From contig NZ_CP065047.1 in the NCBI RefSeq assembly GCF_015689175.1, forward strand, positions 2,418,001 to 2,482,000: a DNA stretch of 64,000 nucleotides, read 5' to 3'. This document shows positions 1-10,090 of the stretch, one piece after another. The translations under genes and the position numbers were made by a program. The stretch comes from Mycobacterium kubicae. GTDB taxonomy: Bacteria; Actinomycetota; Actinomycetes; Mycobacteriales; Mycobacteriaceae. The first letter of the stretch is position 1, and every line of letters starts with the position of its first letter. Below the pieces are notes generated by a model. The model saw only the letters and a list, made by a program, of their open reading frames with translations, was not told where the DNA came from and did not search any database.

Positions 1-1074
1 CCCCAGCGCACCGGCGGCTGACTGCGTGTGCCCGAAATTGGTCTTGACCGAGGCGAGGGCACAAGGCCCGCTCGTCCCGTAGACCTCGGCCAGGCTCGCG
101 TATTCGATGGGGTCACCGATCGGCGTGCCGGTGCCGTGGGCTTCGACCATACCGACGGTGGTGGGATCGACATTGCCGGCGGCCAGCGCCGCCCGGTACG
201 CCGCGACCTGAGCGGGCCGCGACGGCGTGACGATGTTGACGGTGCGGCCGTCCTGGTTGGCGGCGGTACCGCGGATCACCGCCAGAATTCGGTCGCCGTC
301 GCGCTGGGCGTCCTCTAGGCGCTTCAGCAGCATCATCACCGCGCCCTCGCCCGACACGAAGCCATCGGCCTGGACGTCGAACGCGTGACAATGCCCAGTG
401 GCCGACAACATGCCGATGGCCGAACCGGAAGCGGCTTTGCGAGGCTCCAGTGTCACCGAAGCGCCGCCGGCCAGGGCGATGTCACTTTCGCCGTCGTGCA
501 GGCTCTGGCAGGCCAGGTGGATCGCCGACAGGCCCGAGGAGCAGGCCGTGTCGACGGTCATCGCCGGTCCGCTCAGTCCCATGGCGTAGGAGATCCGGCC
601 GGACCCCATGGCGAAACTGTTACCCATGTACCCGTAGGGCCCGCTCAAGGTGTCGGCATCGGCATGCATGAACAAGTAGTCGTCGTGCATGAGGCCTACG
701 AAGACGCCGGACCGGACGCTGGCCAAGGCTTCGCGCGTCAGGCCGCCGTGCTCCATCGCCTCCCAGGAGGTCTGCAGCAGCAATCGGTGCTGGGGATCCA
801 TCTCGGTCGCTTCGCGCTCGGTGATTCCGAAGAACTCCGGATCAAAGTCCGCGACGTCGTCCAGGAACGACCCCCACTTGCACACCGTTCGACCAGGCAC
901 GCCCGGCTCGGGGTCATAGAACTCTTCGACATCCCAGCGGTGGGCGGGAACTTCGGTAACGAAGTCGTCGCCACGCAGCAACGCTTCCCACAACGACTCA
1001 GGGGAGTCGATGCCTCCCGGCAGTCGGCACGCCATACCGATGACGGCAACTGGAGTGACACCAGTCCGGTCCAC
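1..1074 (-). CDS. Pks5/Mas-type polyketide synthase, N-terminal KS part (cut by window edge)
   Basis: Reading the minus strand from a GTG at 1074 gives about 358 residues of a type I PKS ketosynthase, beginning [20 protein letters not shown]. The catalytic set is visible: DTACSS, EAHGTGT and NFGHTQ, the last close to the left edge. AT, DH, ER, KR and ACP would lie outside the window. The GTG start matches the other two PKS genes here, each with a purine-rich Shine-Dalgarno (GGGAGAGG here) about 12 nt upstream. This KS is more divergent than the other two (for example [20 protein letters not shown] where they read [20 protein letters not shown]), so it is the older or more Mas-like paralog. 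It lies downstream of the pap gene but has its own promoter and a hairpin in between. The exact subtype cannot be fixed from the KS alone. Confidence 0.93.
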   Translation of the reverse strand, partial: MDRTGVTPVAVIGMACRLPGGIDSPESLWEALLRGDDFVTEVPAHRWDVEEFYDPEPGVPGRTVCKWGSFLDDVADFDPEFFGITEREATEMDPQHRLLLQTSWEAMEHGGLTREALASVRSGVFVGLMHDDYLFMHADADTLSGPYGYMGNSFAMGSGRISYAMGLSGPAMTVDTACSSGLSAIHLACQSLHDGESDIALAGGASVTLEPRKAASGSAIGMLSATGHCHAFDVQADGFVSGEGAVMMLLKRLEDAQRDGDRILAVIRGTAANQDGRTVNIVTPSRPAQVAAYRAALAAGNVDPTTVGMVEAHGTGTPIGDPIEYASLAEVYGTSGPCALASVKTNFGHTQSAAGALG

Positions 1075-1247
1075 GGTCGTTCACCTCTCCCTACCCACGT
1101 ATTGGGTTCATGTCGGCGGGCTTCCTGGTGGCATGGGCCTTCCCAGCAGCGGTGCCAAATGCATCGTCCGGCCGGGGAACGGAGCGGCGGCTCGCGCCGG
1201 CTACAACCCCTGCGTCGAAGCCCACCTGCAGTCCGTGACTGATCAGC

Positions 1248-1295
1248 AGCGTATCTGCTCGGCTTGCCGGATGTGGAAAAATCGTGCGGTCGTAC
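1248..1295 (-). promoter_or_regulatory. Promoter and 12-bp dyad operator of the first PKS gene
   Basis: On the minus strand the imperfect dyad GTACGACCGCAC (1295-1284) is followed after exactly 30 nt by TACGCT (1253-1248), a good mycobacterial TANNNT -10 box. A T-run precedes the dyad and GATTTTT follows it. The predicted 5' UTR is about 165-170 nt. The same arrangement occurs upstream of the other two PKS genes. There is no good -35 hexamer 17 nt upstream of the -10, so the dyad, centred near -48, may be an activator site. The rest of the 1075-1676 gap shows only the hairpin at 1613-1669. Confidence 0.6.
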
Positions 1296-1612
1296 TAAAA
1301 AGTTCCTGATCGATTTCCGGCGACATGCCGTCTCATCTGGGCTTTGACCGGGGCCCCGCAGTTCGAGCCAGCCGCACTCCTGCCCGCGCGGGCAGGTCCG
1401 GCTTGCTGCACGCAAGGAAGAAAGTCCTCGATTTTTGGAAACCGCTCACGCGGATCCTGCCCACGTCATATGCTTCTCACTCGGTACCGCGGGACCATGA
1501 CGGTAGCTCGCGGCCGACCGGGATATCGCCGTCAGTGAGTTTGCTGACGCCGTTATTCAATGTCGGCGCAATTTCGGTTGAATTACTGGCGTGTGACGCG
1601 ACACCCAACTTA

Positions 1613-1669
1613 ACGCATTCCCGGCTTTACGTTCCCTATTTCCGCCTCGGGAACGTAAAGCCGGTGCGT
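1613..1669 (-). terminator. Very strong hairpin between pap and the downstream PKS gene
   Basis: CCGGCTTTACGTTCCC (1621-1636) and its perfect 16-bp complement (1649-1664) flank a 12-nt loop. ACGCA (1613-1617) and TGCGT (1665-1669) extend the stem past a 3-nt bulge. It starts 8 nt past the pap stop codon, where a transcription terminator or mRNA 3'-end stabiliser would lie. No U-tract follows on the minus strand; mycobacterial terminators often lack one. It would partly insulate the downstream PKS gene, which has its own promoter. Confidence 0.6.
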
Positions 1670-1676
1670 CAAATCT

Positions 1677-3122
1677 TTATTGCGCGACCTGAACTGCCGC
1701 GTTTGCGAACTGACCCTCGGCGGCCCGCTCGAACACAGACTTGAGAACCTCGAGATAGCGCGTCACCGACTCCCGGGCGACTGGGTTATTCGGGAAGTTC
1801 ACCATGACGGAAACCTCATCGAAAAGGCGAATCACCGAGAAATACAGGTAAGCCGGGTTTCTGCCATCGTTGTATGCCGTGGCATTCGCACCTTTCAGTG
1901 CGGTGGCCACAACCGCAGAAAGGGGCGGCAGGCCGGCGTCCATGTAATTCGTCATGAAGAACTGTGACGAATTCCGCTTCAGCCAGGGCGCCAATTCCAG
2001 TACGCGCTCGTAGGGCACGTTCGCCATATTCATGTTCTCGTCGAATGAGGCTTGGGTGGAGCGGGCGGTTTCCTCGAACGAGTTCGGGTCGATCGCGACG
2101 GTGTAAGGCACCGCACCGGTGAACCAGCCCATCGACAGGTATTCCTCGGGCGAAGTGCGCTTGTCGACCGGCGTCATCCCGTAATAAGTTTCCTGGCCGG
2201 TCAGTTCGTGGTGGGCCAGCGCGACGCAACCGAACAGGCCGCCGCTGAACCGGGCCTGCGCCGCCATGCACCTGGCTTCGAACTTCGCTGTTTGCTCCGG
2301 TGTCAGCAGCTTCTCGATCAAGATGTCGCCACCGCAGGTCAGCGTCTGCTCACCCAGCGGCAACGGGAATTCGGGCAGCCCGCCACCATTGTTCTCGGCG
2401 AAGTCGATCCATTTGCGGACGTCGGGGGAGTCCAGGGTGCAGTCGGCAGATGTCTTGGCTTCACGGATGCAGAAGTTGTCGTGGCTGCCCGGTTCCGGCA
2501 TGACCAGCGGCGGTTTGCCTTCGAGCAGCGCGCGGTAGTTGGTCAGGATCTCGACGTACAGCGACGAAACGACGGCGGGGTCGCAGTGCAGGTGGTCGAC
2601 GATCGCAAAGAGCGAGCAGTGATTTTCGTGCTGAATCAAGCCGAACCGGAAGCAATCCCATTCCAGCGGGGGCGGCGTGGAAACCACGAGGTCGCGCCAT
2701 TCCGGCTGCGTCAACTGACCGTGTTGAATCGGAGCGAGCTGAATCTCGCGGGGGTTCTGAATTTTGTGCCGAATGATTTCTTTCGGCCCGTTGTACTCGA
2801 ACCAGCTGCGGTAGGTCTCGTGCCGGCGCACATGCGCATTGATGACGTGCGTCATCGTACGGATGTCGCACTTGCCGGGAATCTCCCAGGAGCCCATAAC
2901 CAGCCGTGAATAATCGAGACCGCGCTCGCCGAATTCCACATATCCGCGTAAATGGCCGGCTTGCATGGAACTCGGGGGCACGTCAACGACCGGTGCTTGC
3001 TTGGCTTTCGCGCGCGATGCCGGTGTCGGCTGCCACGTCACGACCGAACCCGGTCCTGGCTCCCAGTCGTAGACGATTCCTACGCCGAGAGTGACGTCTG
3101 CTGATCCCCCGCCTATGATCAC
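1677..3122 (-). CDS. Polyketide-associated (Pap) acyltransferase, PapA family
   Basis: 481 aa; a condensation-domain-fold acyltransferase that moves a PKS-made acyl chain onto an acceptor, here most likely a glycolipid. The catalytic HxxxD motif is HLHCD at residues 177-181, followed by Pro instead of the usual Gly. Length and overall sequence fit mycobacterial PapA proteins (PapA1-A4 class), not PapA5. The GTG start at 3122 has an AGGAGG Shine-Dalgarno 5 nt upstream. It begins 55 nt after the preceding PKS gene ends, so the two are probably cotranscribed. By position it corresponds to papA4 (Rv1528c) of M. tuberculosis or papA3/A4 of lipooligosaccharide loci; the sequence alone does not say which acceptor it uses. 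Confidence 0.9.
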   Translation of the reverse strand: MIIGGGSADVTLGVGIVYDWEPGPGSVVTWQPTPASRAKAKQAPVVDVPPSSMQAGHLRGYVEFGERGLDYSRLVMGSWEIPGKCDIRTMTHVINAHVRRHETYRSWFEYNGPKEIIRHKIQNPREIQLAPIQHGQLTQPEWRDLVVSTPPPLEWDCFRFGLIQHENHCSLFAIVDHLHCDPAVVSSLYVEILTNYRALLEGKPPLVMPEPGSHDNFCIREAKTSADCTLDSPDVRKWIDFAENNGGGLPEFPLPLGEQTLTCGGDILIEKLLTPEQTAKFEARCMAAQARFSGGLFGCVALAHHELTGQETYYGMTPVDKRTSPEEYLSMGWFTGAVPYTVAIDPNSFEETARSTQASFDENMNMANVPYERVLELAPWLKRNSSQFFMTNYMDAGLPPLSAVVATALKGANATAYNDGRNPAYLYFSVIRLFDEVSVMVNFPNNPVARESVTRYLEVLKSVFERAAEGQFANAAVQVAQ

Positions 3123-3177
3123 GCTTCCTCCTCGATATCAGCCGACTGTCAAACAGTGGCGCTCGTCCTTTTCTACA

Positions 3178-6100
3178 TCATGAGGGTGTTGCTATGTCGC
3201 CTTTTGATGTCAATTCGTCGTAAAGGTGATCTGCCAGACCACGGACCGTCGTGATGTCGGTCGTCGTGACGCGGATCTTGACCTCGGACTCGATGTGCGT
3301 GCGCAGTTCGAGGTTGCCGAGGGAGTCCAATCCGAACTCGGAGAGCGGCCGGTCGACGTCGACAGCGCGGCGCAGAATCAGGCCCACCTGCTCGGAAATC
3401 ATCCGCCGCAAGCGAGCCGGCCATTCTTCTCGGTCCAGCTCCATGAGCTCGGCCAGGAATTTGCTGCTGCCCGAGCGGCCCTTGCCGGCGGACTTGAAGG
3501 CTTCCGCGAAAGGACTGCGCTGGGCGAAGGCGGATAGCCAGGCCGAGCCGTTGACGGGCGCATAGCCGGTGTAGGCCCGGTTGTGCCGCAGCAGTGCCTC
3601 GAAGGCGTAGGCGCCTTCGTCGGGTCCGATCGCGTCTCCGGAGGTCTCGGCGAACGTGCTGCCACGGCCGATCTCCGCCCAGGCGCCCCAGGCGATGGAG
3701 CTGGCCGGCAAGCCCTGGGCCCGCCGCCACAAGGTGAAGGCGTCCAGCCAGCTATTGGCCGCCGCGTAGGCGCCTTGACCGGGGGAACCGACCAGAGCCG
3801 CTGCCGAGGAGAACGAGCAGAACCAGTCGAGCGAGTCGTTGGCCTGTGCGTCCTGCAGCGCCTCATGCAAGTGCCAGGCGCCGTACACCTTAGGCGCCCA
3901 GTCCCGATCGATGAGCTCGTCGGTGATGTTCGGCAGGGTGGCGTCCTCGACGACTGCGGCTGCGTGCAGTACCCCGCGCAACGGCAGGCCGGTGGCGGTA
4001 GCGGTGGCCACCAACCTCGCCGCGGTGCCGGCCTCGGCGATGTCGCCGCACTCCACCACCACGTCGGACCCGATGGCACGGATCAGCTCGACAGTTTCCA
4101 GGGCTTTCTGGCTGGGTTGCGAGCGAGAACTGAGCACGATGCGACCGGCGCCGGCGCCGGCCATCTTCTCGGCCAGGAACAAGCCGAGCCCACCGAGGCC
4201 ACCGGTGATGAGGTACGAACCGTCGCTGCGGAAGACGTGGGCCTGCTCGGGCGGTAGGACGACGCTGCTGCGACCGGAGTGCGGAACGTCGAGGATCAGC
4301 TTGCCGGTGTGTTCGGCCGCACCCATGACCCGGACGGCGGTAGCCGCCTCAGCCAGCGGGTAGTGCGTGGCTTGAGGCAGCGGCAGCGTGCCGTTGGCCG
4401 TCTGTTGATAGACCGCGTTCAACAGGCCTCGAACGTGCGCCGGATGAGTACGCGACATGAGCGCCAGGTCGACGCCGTAGAAGGCGAGGTTCTGCCGGAA
4501 CGGGAAGAGGCCGACCTTGGTGTCCGAATAGATGTCGAGCTTGCCGATTTCGACGAACCGCCCGCCCATGGCCAGCAGCCTGATGCCGGCAAGCTGGGCG
4601 GCGCCGGTGACGGAATTGAGGACGACGTCCACGCCGTAGCCGTCGGTGTCGCGGCGGATCTGCTCGGCGAACTCCGTGCTGCGGGAGTCGTAGACGTGCT
4701 CGATTCCCATGTCACGCAGAATTTGTCGACGCTTCTCGCTTCCGGCGGTGGCGTAGATCTCGGCCTCGGCGGCGCGAGCGATGGCGATCGCCGCCTGGCC
4801 CACCCCGCCGGTACCGGAGTGGATCAGCACCTTGTCGCCGGCCCGGATGCGGGCCAACTCGACCAGGCCGTACCAGGCGGTGGCCGACGCTGTGGTCACG
4901 GCGGCGGCCTGTGCATCGGTGAGCCCCTCGGGCAGCTTCGTGGCCAAACTAGCGTCACAGGTGACGAAAGTGGACCAGCAGCCGTCGGGGGACAGGCCGC
5001 CGACGTGGTCACCAACCTCGTGGTCACTGACCTCGGGACCGACCGCGGTCACCACACCGGCGAAATCCAGGCCGAGCGGTGGTTGCTTGCCGTCGAAGGT
5101 GGGGCAGCGACCGTAGGCCGCCAGGACGTCGGCGAAGTTGATGCTGCAGGCGCTGACCGCCACCTCGATCTGGTTCGGGCCAGGGGGCACCCGGTCGAAG
5201 GCGGTGAATTCCATCGTCTGAAGGTCACCGGGCGTGCGGACCTGCAGCCGCATGCCCTGCTTTTGGTGTTCGACGACGGTGGTGTGACGTTCCTCCGGCC
5301 GCAGCGGCGTCGGGTACAACCGGGCGGTGTACCACTGGTCGTTTCGCCACGCAGTCTCGTCTTCGTCAGTCGCCAGCAGGAGCTGACGCGCCACCTGCTC
5401 GGCGGCAGTCTGTTCGTCGACGTCGATGTAGCTGACCTTCAAGTGGGGGTGCTCGGCGCCTATCACCCGCAGCAGTCCGCGCAGTCCACCTTGCTCGAGA
5501 TTGGGGCGGTCCTCGGTTAGCACCGTCTGGGCGTTGCGGGTCATGACGTAGAGGCGCGGCGACTGGCCCACCAGCTCAGGCAACTCCCGGGCGATGCGAA
5601 CCGCAGCCTTGACGTACTCGGCGCCCCGTGCGATCGATTCCCGATCCGCACCTGCTTGCCGGTCGGTGAGCACAACCAGGTCCGAGAATCCACCGGTCTC
5701 GAATTGCGCGCGCAGCCGTTGTGCCAGGGCTACGTGGTCGTCGTGCAGTGGCCAGGACATGGTCGTGCTCTGGGCGTCGTGCATCTTCAGGGCGTCGGTC
5801 AGCTGAGTAGCCATCATGTCGGCGCCGTCAGAGGTGCTGACGAGCAGGAAATGGCCGGGTTCGGTGACGGTTTTCTCGGGCAGCTCGCGCTCTTGCCATT
5901 CGATCGCCAGCAACCGTTCGCTCAGAATGCGATCGCGCTCACTGCTCGCTGAGGCGCCGGTGCCCATCTGCAGGCCCCGCACCGACAGCAACACCGCGCC
6001 GTTGTCGTCCAGGATGTCGATGTCGGCGTCCACACCGCTTCCCGCCGGGGTGACCGTGGTGTGGCAGTACCGGGCGTTGCGGGCTGGGCCATAAGAACGA

Positions 6101-9100
6101 ATCCGGCTGACGCCCAACGGCAGTAGCAGACCGCCATTGCCGACGTTACGCACGCTGGGATGGGCCGCCACCGACTGGAAGCACGCGTCGAGCAGTGCCG
6201 GATGGATCCCGTAGGCGCCTTGCTGGGAGCGGATGGAACCGGGCAGCCCCACCTCGGCGAGCACCGTTGCTTCGTCTTCGGCGGTGTATGCGGTGGCCAG
6301 GCCACAGAAGGCGGGTCCGAACTGGATGCCGCGTGCGTCGGCCTCCTGGCGCAGGTCGTCGCCCTTGATGGAGTTCTGGTGGCTGGTCAGCAGGGCATCG
6401 ATGTCGCGTGACGCCGGCACATCTTCGTCTTTGATCGAGCGCAGGACTGCCGACGCTCGCCGCGAACGGTCGTCCGCTTGAATCGTCTCCACCGTGAACG
6501 AAACCACTCCCGGGGCTTCCACGGTTGCGGTGGTCCCGACGGGGGTCTCGTCATCGAGCAGCAGCAACTGCTCGAACTTGACGTCGCAGACTTCAGCGGC
6601 GTCACCCAAGACCGTGCGGGCCGCGGTCAACGCCATCTCGCAATAGGCGGCGCCCGGCAGGGCTGGCGCTCCGTGGATTTGGTGATCGGCCAGCCAGGAC
6701 AGCGCTTCGGTGCCGATATCGCTCTGCCAGACGTGGCGCTCCGGCTGCTCGGGCAGCCGCACATGCGAACCCAGCAGTGGGTGTACGGCGACAGCGTGGG
6801 TGTGTGCCAGGCGGTCGGTGCTTTCCAGCAGCATCAGCCGGCGGTGCGCCCACGCCGGCAGCGTCGCGTCGACCAGCCGTCCGCTGGGGTACAGCACGGA
6901 GAAATCCACCGCGGCCCCTGCGGCATACAGGTCACCCACTAGTCGGCGTAACCCGTGCGGGAGCGGTTGCTCGCGGCGCATCGCGGCCAGCGCGGCGGCC
7001 GACATGTCCAGGCTGCGCGCGGTCTGGTCGACCGCGTGGGTGAGCAGCGGGTGTGGGGATAGCTCGGTGAAGACGCGGAAACCGTCCTGAAGGGCAGCCT
7101 GGACCGCCGCGGCGAAGCGCACGGTGTGGCGCAGATTGTCCGCCCAGTAGTACGCGTCGCAGTACGGCTCTTCGCGCGGGTCAAACGAGGTCGCCGAGTA
7201 GTACGGGACCTCAGCCTCGAGTGCGGTGATGTCGGCCAGTGCTTCGGTGAGGTCGTCGAGGATCGGGTCGACCTGCGGGGAGTGCGAGGCCACGTCGACG
7301 GCCACCTCGCGGGCCATGATGTCGCGCTCTTCCCACGCCGCGACCAGCTCGCGAACCGTCTGCGTCGCCCCGCCGATCACCGTGGACTGCGGTGAGGCGA
7401 CCACCGCAACGACGGCGTCATTGATACCACGTGCCATCAACTCCGAAAGCACTTGTTGCGCAGGCAATTCCACCGAGGCCATGGCGCCGGCTCCGGAGAT
7501 GCGGGTCATCAACTGGGAGCGTCGGCAGATGACCTTGACGCCGTCTTCCAGCGACAGGGCGCCGGCGACGACGGAGGCTGCCGATTCACCCAGGGAGTGG
7601 CCGACGACGGCGCCGGGGCTTACCCCGTAAGCCTTCATGGTGGCCGCCAACGCGACCTGCATGGCGAACAAAGTGGGCTGGACGCGGTCGATGCCGGTGA
7701 CCTTTTCCGGGGCGGTCATCGCCTCGGTGACCGAGAAGCCGGATTCGGCGGCGATCAGCGGTTCGATCTCGGCGATCTTGGCCGCGAACACCGGCTCGTT
7801 GGAAAGCAGATCCTTGCCCATCTCCGCCCACTGCGAGCCCTGCCCGGAAAACACCCACACCGGGCCCTTGTCGTCTTGCCCGACCGCGGGCGGGTAGGGC
7901 GTCTCTCCGTTGGCGACCTCACGCAACGCGTCACGCACCTCTGCGCAGGTGCCGCCCAGCACGGCGGTGCGCACGGGCCGGTGTCCACGGCGGCGCGCCA
8001 GCGTGTAGCCCAGGTCCGACAGCGGCAAGTCGTTTCCCTGCGCCTCGACCCAATCCGCGAGCTGGCCCGCGGTCTCGCGCAGCGCGTCTTCGGAACTGGC
8101 CGAAATCGGGAAGATCAGCGTGCCGCCGAAGCCGCTGGTCCCGGCGGCATCCTGAGACGCGCTGGGTTCGGGCGCTTGCTCCACGATGGCGTGCACATTG
8201 GTGCCCGACATGCCGTACGACGAGACCGCAGCCCGCCGAGGAGCCCCCGCATCGTCCTTTGGCCACGGCGTAACCTCTTGCGGCACAAAAAGATTGCTGC
8301 CAATCTCGGCGATCTTGTCCGGCATGGCGTTGAAGTGCAGGTTCTGCGGAACCACGCCGTGCTGCACGGCCAGGACCGTCTTCATCAGGCCCAGCGCACC
8401 GGCGGTGGACTGGGTGTGGCCAAAGTTCGTCTTCACCGACCCGAGTGCGCAGGGGCCGTCGTTGCCGTACACCGCCGCCAGGCTGGCGAACTCGATCGGG
8501 TCACCGACCGGGGTGCCGGTGCCGTGCGCCTCGACCATCCCGACCGTGTTCGGGTCTATGTCGGCGGCTGCCAATGCCGTGCGGTACACCGCCTCCTGGG
8601 CGTCGACCGACGGCGTCACGATGTTGACCGTGTGGCCGTCCTGGTTGGCGGCCGTGCCCCGCATGACGGCCAGGATCCGGTCACCGTCACGCTGTGCGTC
8701 TTCGAGGCGCTTGAGCAGCAGCACCACCGCGCCTTCACCGGACACGAACCCGTCCGCGTCGACGTCGAACGCGTGGCAACGGCCGGTGCGCGAAAGCATC
8801 CCGTTGGCCGAGCCCGAGGCGAATCGGCGAGGCTCCAGCATCGCGTAGACCCCGCCGGCGAATGCCAGGTCGCTTTCGCCTTCGCTGAGGCTGCGGAACG
8901 CCAGGTGCGCCGCGAACAATCCGGACGAGCAGGCGGTGTCCACAGTGACCGACGGGCCGCGCAAACCCAGGGCATAGGAGACGCGACCGGACGCCATGCA
9001 CGAGTTGGTGCCGGTATTGCCGTACGGGCCCTCGAGGGCGCCCGTCTCGGCCTGCACGAATTGGTAGTCGCCGTGGTTGAGGCCGATGAACACGCCGGTC

Positions 9101-9462
9101 TGGGTGTTCACCATCTGGCTGGGCGTCAGACCGGCGTGCTCCATGGCTTCCCAAGAGGTCTCCAGCACCAGACGGTGCTGCGGGTCCATGGCTGTGGCTT
9201 CCTTCTCCGAAATACCGAAGAAATCAGGGTCGAAGTCGCCGATGTTGTCCAGGAACGCGCCCCACTTGCAGTGAGAGCGCCCAGGAACGCCGGGTTCGGG
9301 GTCGTAGTACTCGTCTACGTCCCAGCGCTCCAGTGGCACCTCGGTGACGAAGTCGTCTCCGCGCAGCAGTGCCTGCCAGAGTTGTTCAGGTGAGTTGATG
9401 CCCCCTGGCAACCGGCACGCCAGACCAATGACTGCAACCGGCGCAACGCGTGCTTTGTCCAC
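3178..9462 (-). CDS. pks5: Pks5-type iterative highly reducing polyketide synthase (KS-AT-DH-ER-KR-ACP)
   Basis: 2094 aa, the full length of Mas/Pks5 enzymes, which extend a fatty acyl starter with methylmalonyl-CoA to make multimethyl-branched acids. KS: Cys178 in DTACSS, His313 in EAHGTGT, His349 in NFGHTQ. AT: Ser623 in GHSLGES and VASH at 724-727, the form seen in methylmalonyl-using mycobacterial ATs. DH: His927 in [10 protein letters not shown] and Asp1092 in [12 protein letters not shown] (about 1430-1740) carries a nucleotide-binding GTGGVGQ. KR (about 1770-1960) carries GGLGGLG. ACP phosphopantetheine Ser2047 is in GLDSLGN. The GTG start is supported by TAAGGAGATG upstream and by agreement with the paralogs. 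It is followed 55 nt later by pap. The AT region is almost identical at DNA level to that of the next PKS gene, suggesting gene conversion. Confidence 0.95.
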   Translation of the reverse strand: MDKARVAPVAVIGLACRLPGGINSPEQLWQALLRGDDFVTEVPLERWDVDEYYDPEPGVPGRSHCKWGAFLDNIGDFDPDFFGISEKEATAMDPQHRLVLETSWEAMEHAGLTPSQMVNTQTGVFIGLNHGDYQFVQAETGALEGPYGNTGTNSCMASGRVSYALGLRGPSVTVDTACSSGLFAAHLAFRSLSEGESDLAFAGGVYAMLEPRRFASGSANGMLSRTGRCHAFDVDADGFVSGEGAVVLLLKRLEDAQRDGDRILAVMRGTAANQDGHTVNIVTPSVDAQEAVYRTALAAADIDPNTVGMVEAHGTGTPVGDPIEFASLAAVYGNDGPCALGSVKTNFGHTQSTAGALGLMKTVLAVQHGVVPQNLHFNAMPDKIAEIGSNLFVPQEVTPWPKDDAGAPRRAAVSSYGMSGTNVHAIVEQAPEPSASQDAAGTSGFGGTLIFPISASSEDALRETAGQLADWVEAQGNDLPLSDLGYTLARRRGHRPVRTAVLGGTCAEVRDALREVANGETPYPPAVGQDDKGPVWVFSGQGSQWAEMGKDLLSNEPVFAAKIAEIEPLIAAESGFSVTEAMTAPEKVTGIDRVQPTLFAMQVALAATMKAYGVSPGAVVGHSLGESAASVVAGALSLEDGVKVICRRSQLMTRISGAGAMASVELPAQQVLSELMARGINDAVVAVVASPQSTVIGGATQTVRELVAAWEERDIMAREVAVDVASHSPQVDPILDDLTEALADITALEAEVPYYSATSFDPREEPYCDAYYWADNLRHTVRFAAAVQAALQDGFRVFTELSPHPLLTHAVDQTARSLDMSAAALAAMRREQPLPHGLRRLVGDLYAAGAAVDFSVLYPSGRLVDATLPAWAHRRLMLLESTDRLAHTHAVAVHPLLGSHVRLPEQPERHVWQSDIGTEALSWLADHQIHGAPALPGAAYCEMALTAARTVLGDAAEVCDVKFEQLLLLDDETPVGTTATVEAPGVVSFTVETIQADDRSRRASAVLRSIKDEDVPASRDIDALLTSHQNSIKGDDLRQEADARGIQFGPAFCGLATAYTAEDEATVLAEVGLPGSIRSQQGAYGIHPALLDACFQSVAAHPSVRNVGNGGLLLPLGVSRIRSYGPARNARYCHTTVTPAGSGVDADIDILDDNGAVLLSVRGLQMGTGASASSERDRILSERLLAIEWQERELPEKTVTEPGHFLLVSTSDGADMMATQLTDALKMHDAQSTTMSWPLHDDHVALAQRLRAQFETGGFSDLVVLTDRQAGADRESIARGAEYVKAAVRIARELPELVGQSPRLYVMTRNAQTVLTEDRPNLEQGGLRGLLRVIGAEHPHLKVSYIDVDEQTAAEQVARQLLLATDEDETAWRNDQWYTARLYPTPLRPEERHTTVVEHQKQGMRLQVRTPGDLQTMEFTAFDRVPPGPNQIEVAVSACSINFADVLAAYGRCPTFDGKQPPLGLDFAGVVTAVGPEVSDHEVGDHVGGLSPDGCWSTFVTCDASLATKLPEGLTDAQAAAVTTASATAWYGLVELARIRAGDKVLIHSGTGGVGQAAIAIARAAEAEIYATAGSEKRRQILRDMGIEHVYDSRSTEFAEQIRRDTDGYGVDVVLNSVTGAAQLAGIRLLAMGGRFVEIGKLDIYSDTKVGLFPFRQNLAFYGVDLALMSRTHPAHVRGLLNAVYQQTANGTLPLPQATHYPLAEAATAVRVMGAAEHTGKLILDVPHSGRSSVVLPPEQAHVFRSDGSYLITGGLGGLGLFLAEKMAGAGAGRIVLSSRSQPSQKALETVELIRAIGSDVVVECGDIAEAGTAARLVATATATGLPLRGVLHAAAVVEDATLPNITDELIDRDWAPKVYGAWHLHEALQDAQANDSLDWFCSFSSAAALVGSPGQGAYAAANSWLDAFTLWRRAQGLPASSIAWGAWAEIGRGSTFAETSGDAIGPDEGAYAFEALLRHNRAYTGYAPVNGSAWLSAFAQRSPFAEAFKSAGKGRSGSSKFLAELMELDREEWPARLRRMISEQVGLILRRAVDVDRPLSEFGLDSLGNLELRTHIESEVKIRVTTTDITTVRGLADHLYDELTSKGDIATPS

Positions 9463-9607
9463 GGTCGTACTTCATCTCCTTAGCCCGCGCTTCAAGCCCT
9501 CAACGGCTCGTCGAACCACGCTCCGCGCTGCGGCATCCGCAGCGGCGGCATGCGCTCACCGGCCCCCCACACCTCACCGCCAAACGTCATAGTTTTGCGT
9601 GAGCAGA

Positions 9608-9655
9608 AGCGTAACGGGTTGGTACGTCGCATGGAGAAAAATCGTGCGAACGTAC
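9608..9655 (-). promoter_or_regulatory. Promoter and dyad operator of the second PKS gene
   Basis: On the minus strand GTACGTTCGCAC (9655-9644) lies exactly 30 nt upstream of a TACGCT -10 box (9613-9608) in the context CCCGTTACGCT. A run of seven T precedes the dyad and GATTTTT follows. The -10 box is about 146 nt upstream of the GTG start. Layout and spacing match the sites at 1248-1295 and 16554-16601, although the 30-nt spacers have diverged. Confidence 0.62.
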
Positions 9656-9773
9656 AAAAAAATCGGCCCAGAGTGACCGCAATCACAAGCGTCTGCCAGC
9701 CCGAACGACGCCCGCGTTCAACGGCAAACTCCCAGCGTATCGAGCTGGCGAGCCGCTATGGAGAGTGGTTCCG

Positions 9774-9790
9774 GAGGCGCTGGGCGCCTC
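9774..9790 (-). terminator. Short GC-rich hairpin in the gap between two PKS genes
   Basis: GAGGCGC (9774-9780), loop TGG, GCGCCTC (9784-9790): a perfect 7-bp stem in the 628-nt gap between the PKS gene ending at 10091 and the one starting at 9462. It lies 300 nt after the upstream stop codon and has no U-tract, so a terminator role is only possible. Apart from this hairpin and the promoter at 9608-9655, nothing else is recognisable in 9463-10090. Confidence 0.3.
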
Positions 9791-10090
9791 GCGGTTCAAC
9801 TTCCCTTCCCTGCCTGATCGGCAGGAATGTCATGGTGAGCGGCGACCTGTCGTCGCACCGTTCAGGTAGCTGATCGAGGCCCCGCGCATCCGGTTTTCCT
9901 GCGTTGGAGGACGGACCGCCGAAGTGTGGGGGGAGCAGACCGAACTCCGCCTATCAGGCTAGGCGAATGCGGTGCGGTCGACGGTGAAATTCCGGGATTA
10001 TTCACCCGGCGTCATCGGTCGTTGACCGTCACGTGGTTGCGAATTCGAGCGCGGCGGGTTCCCTCGGCGGAGCTTGAGCGACAGATCCTG

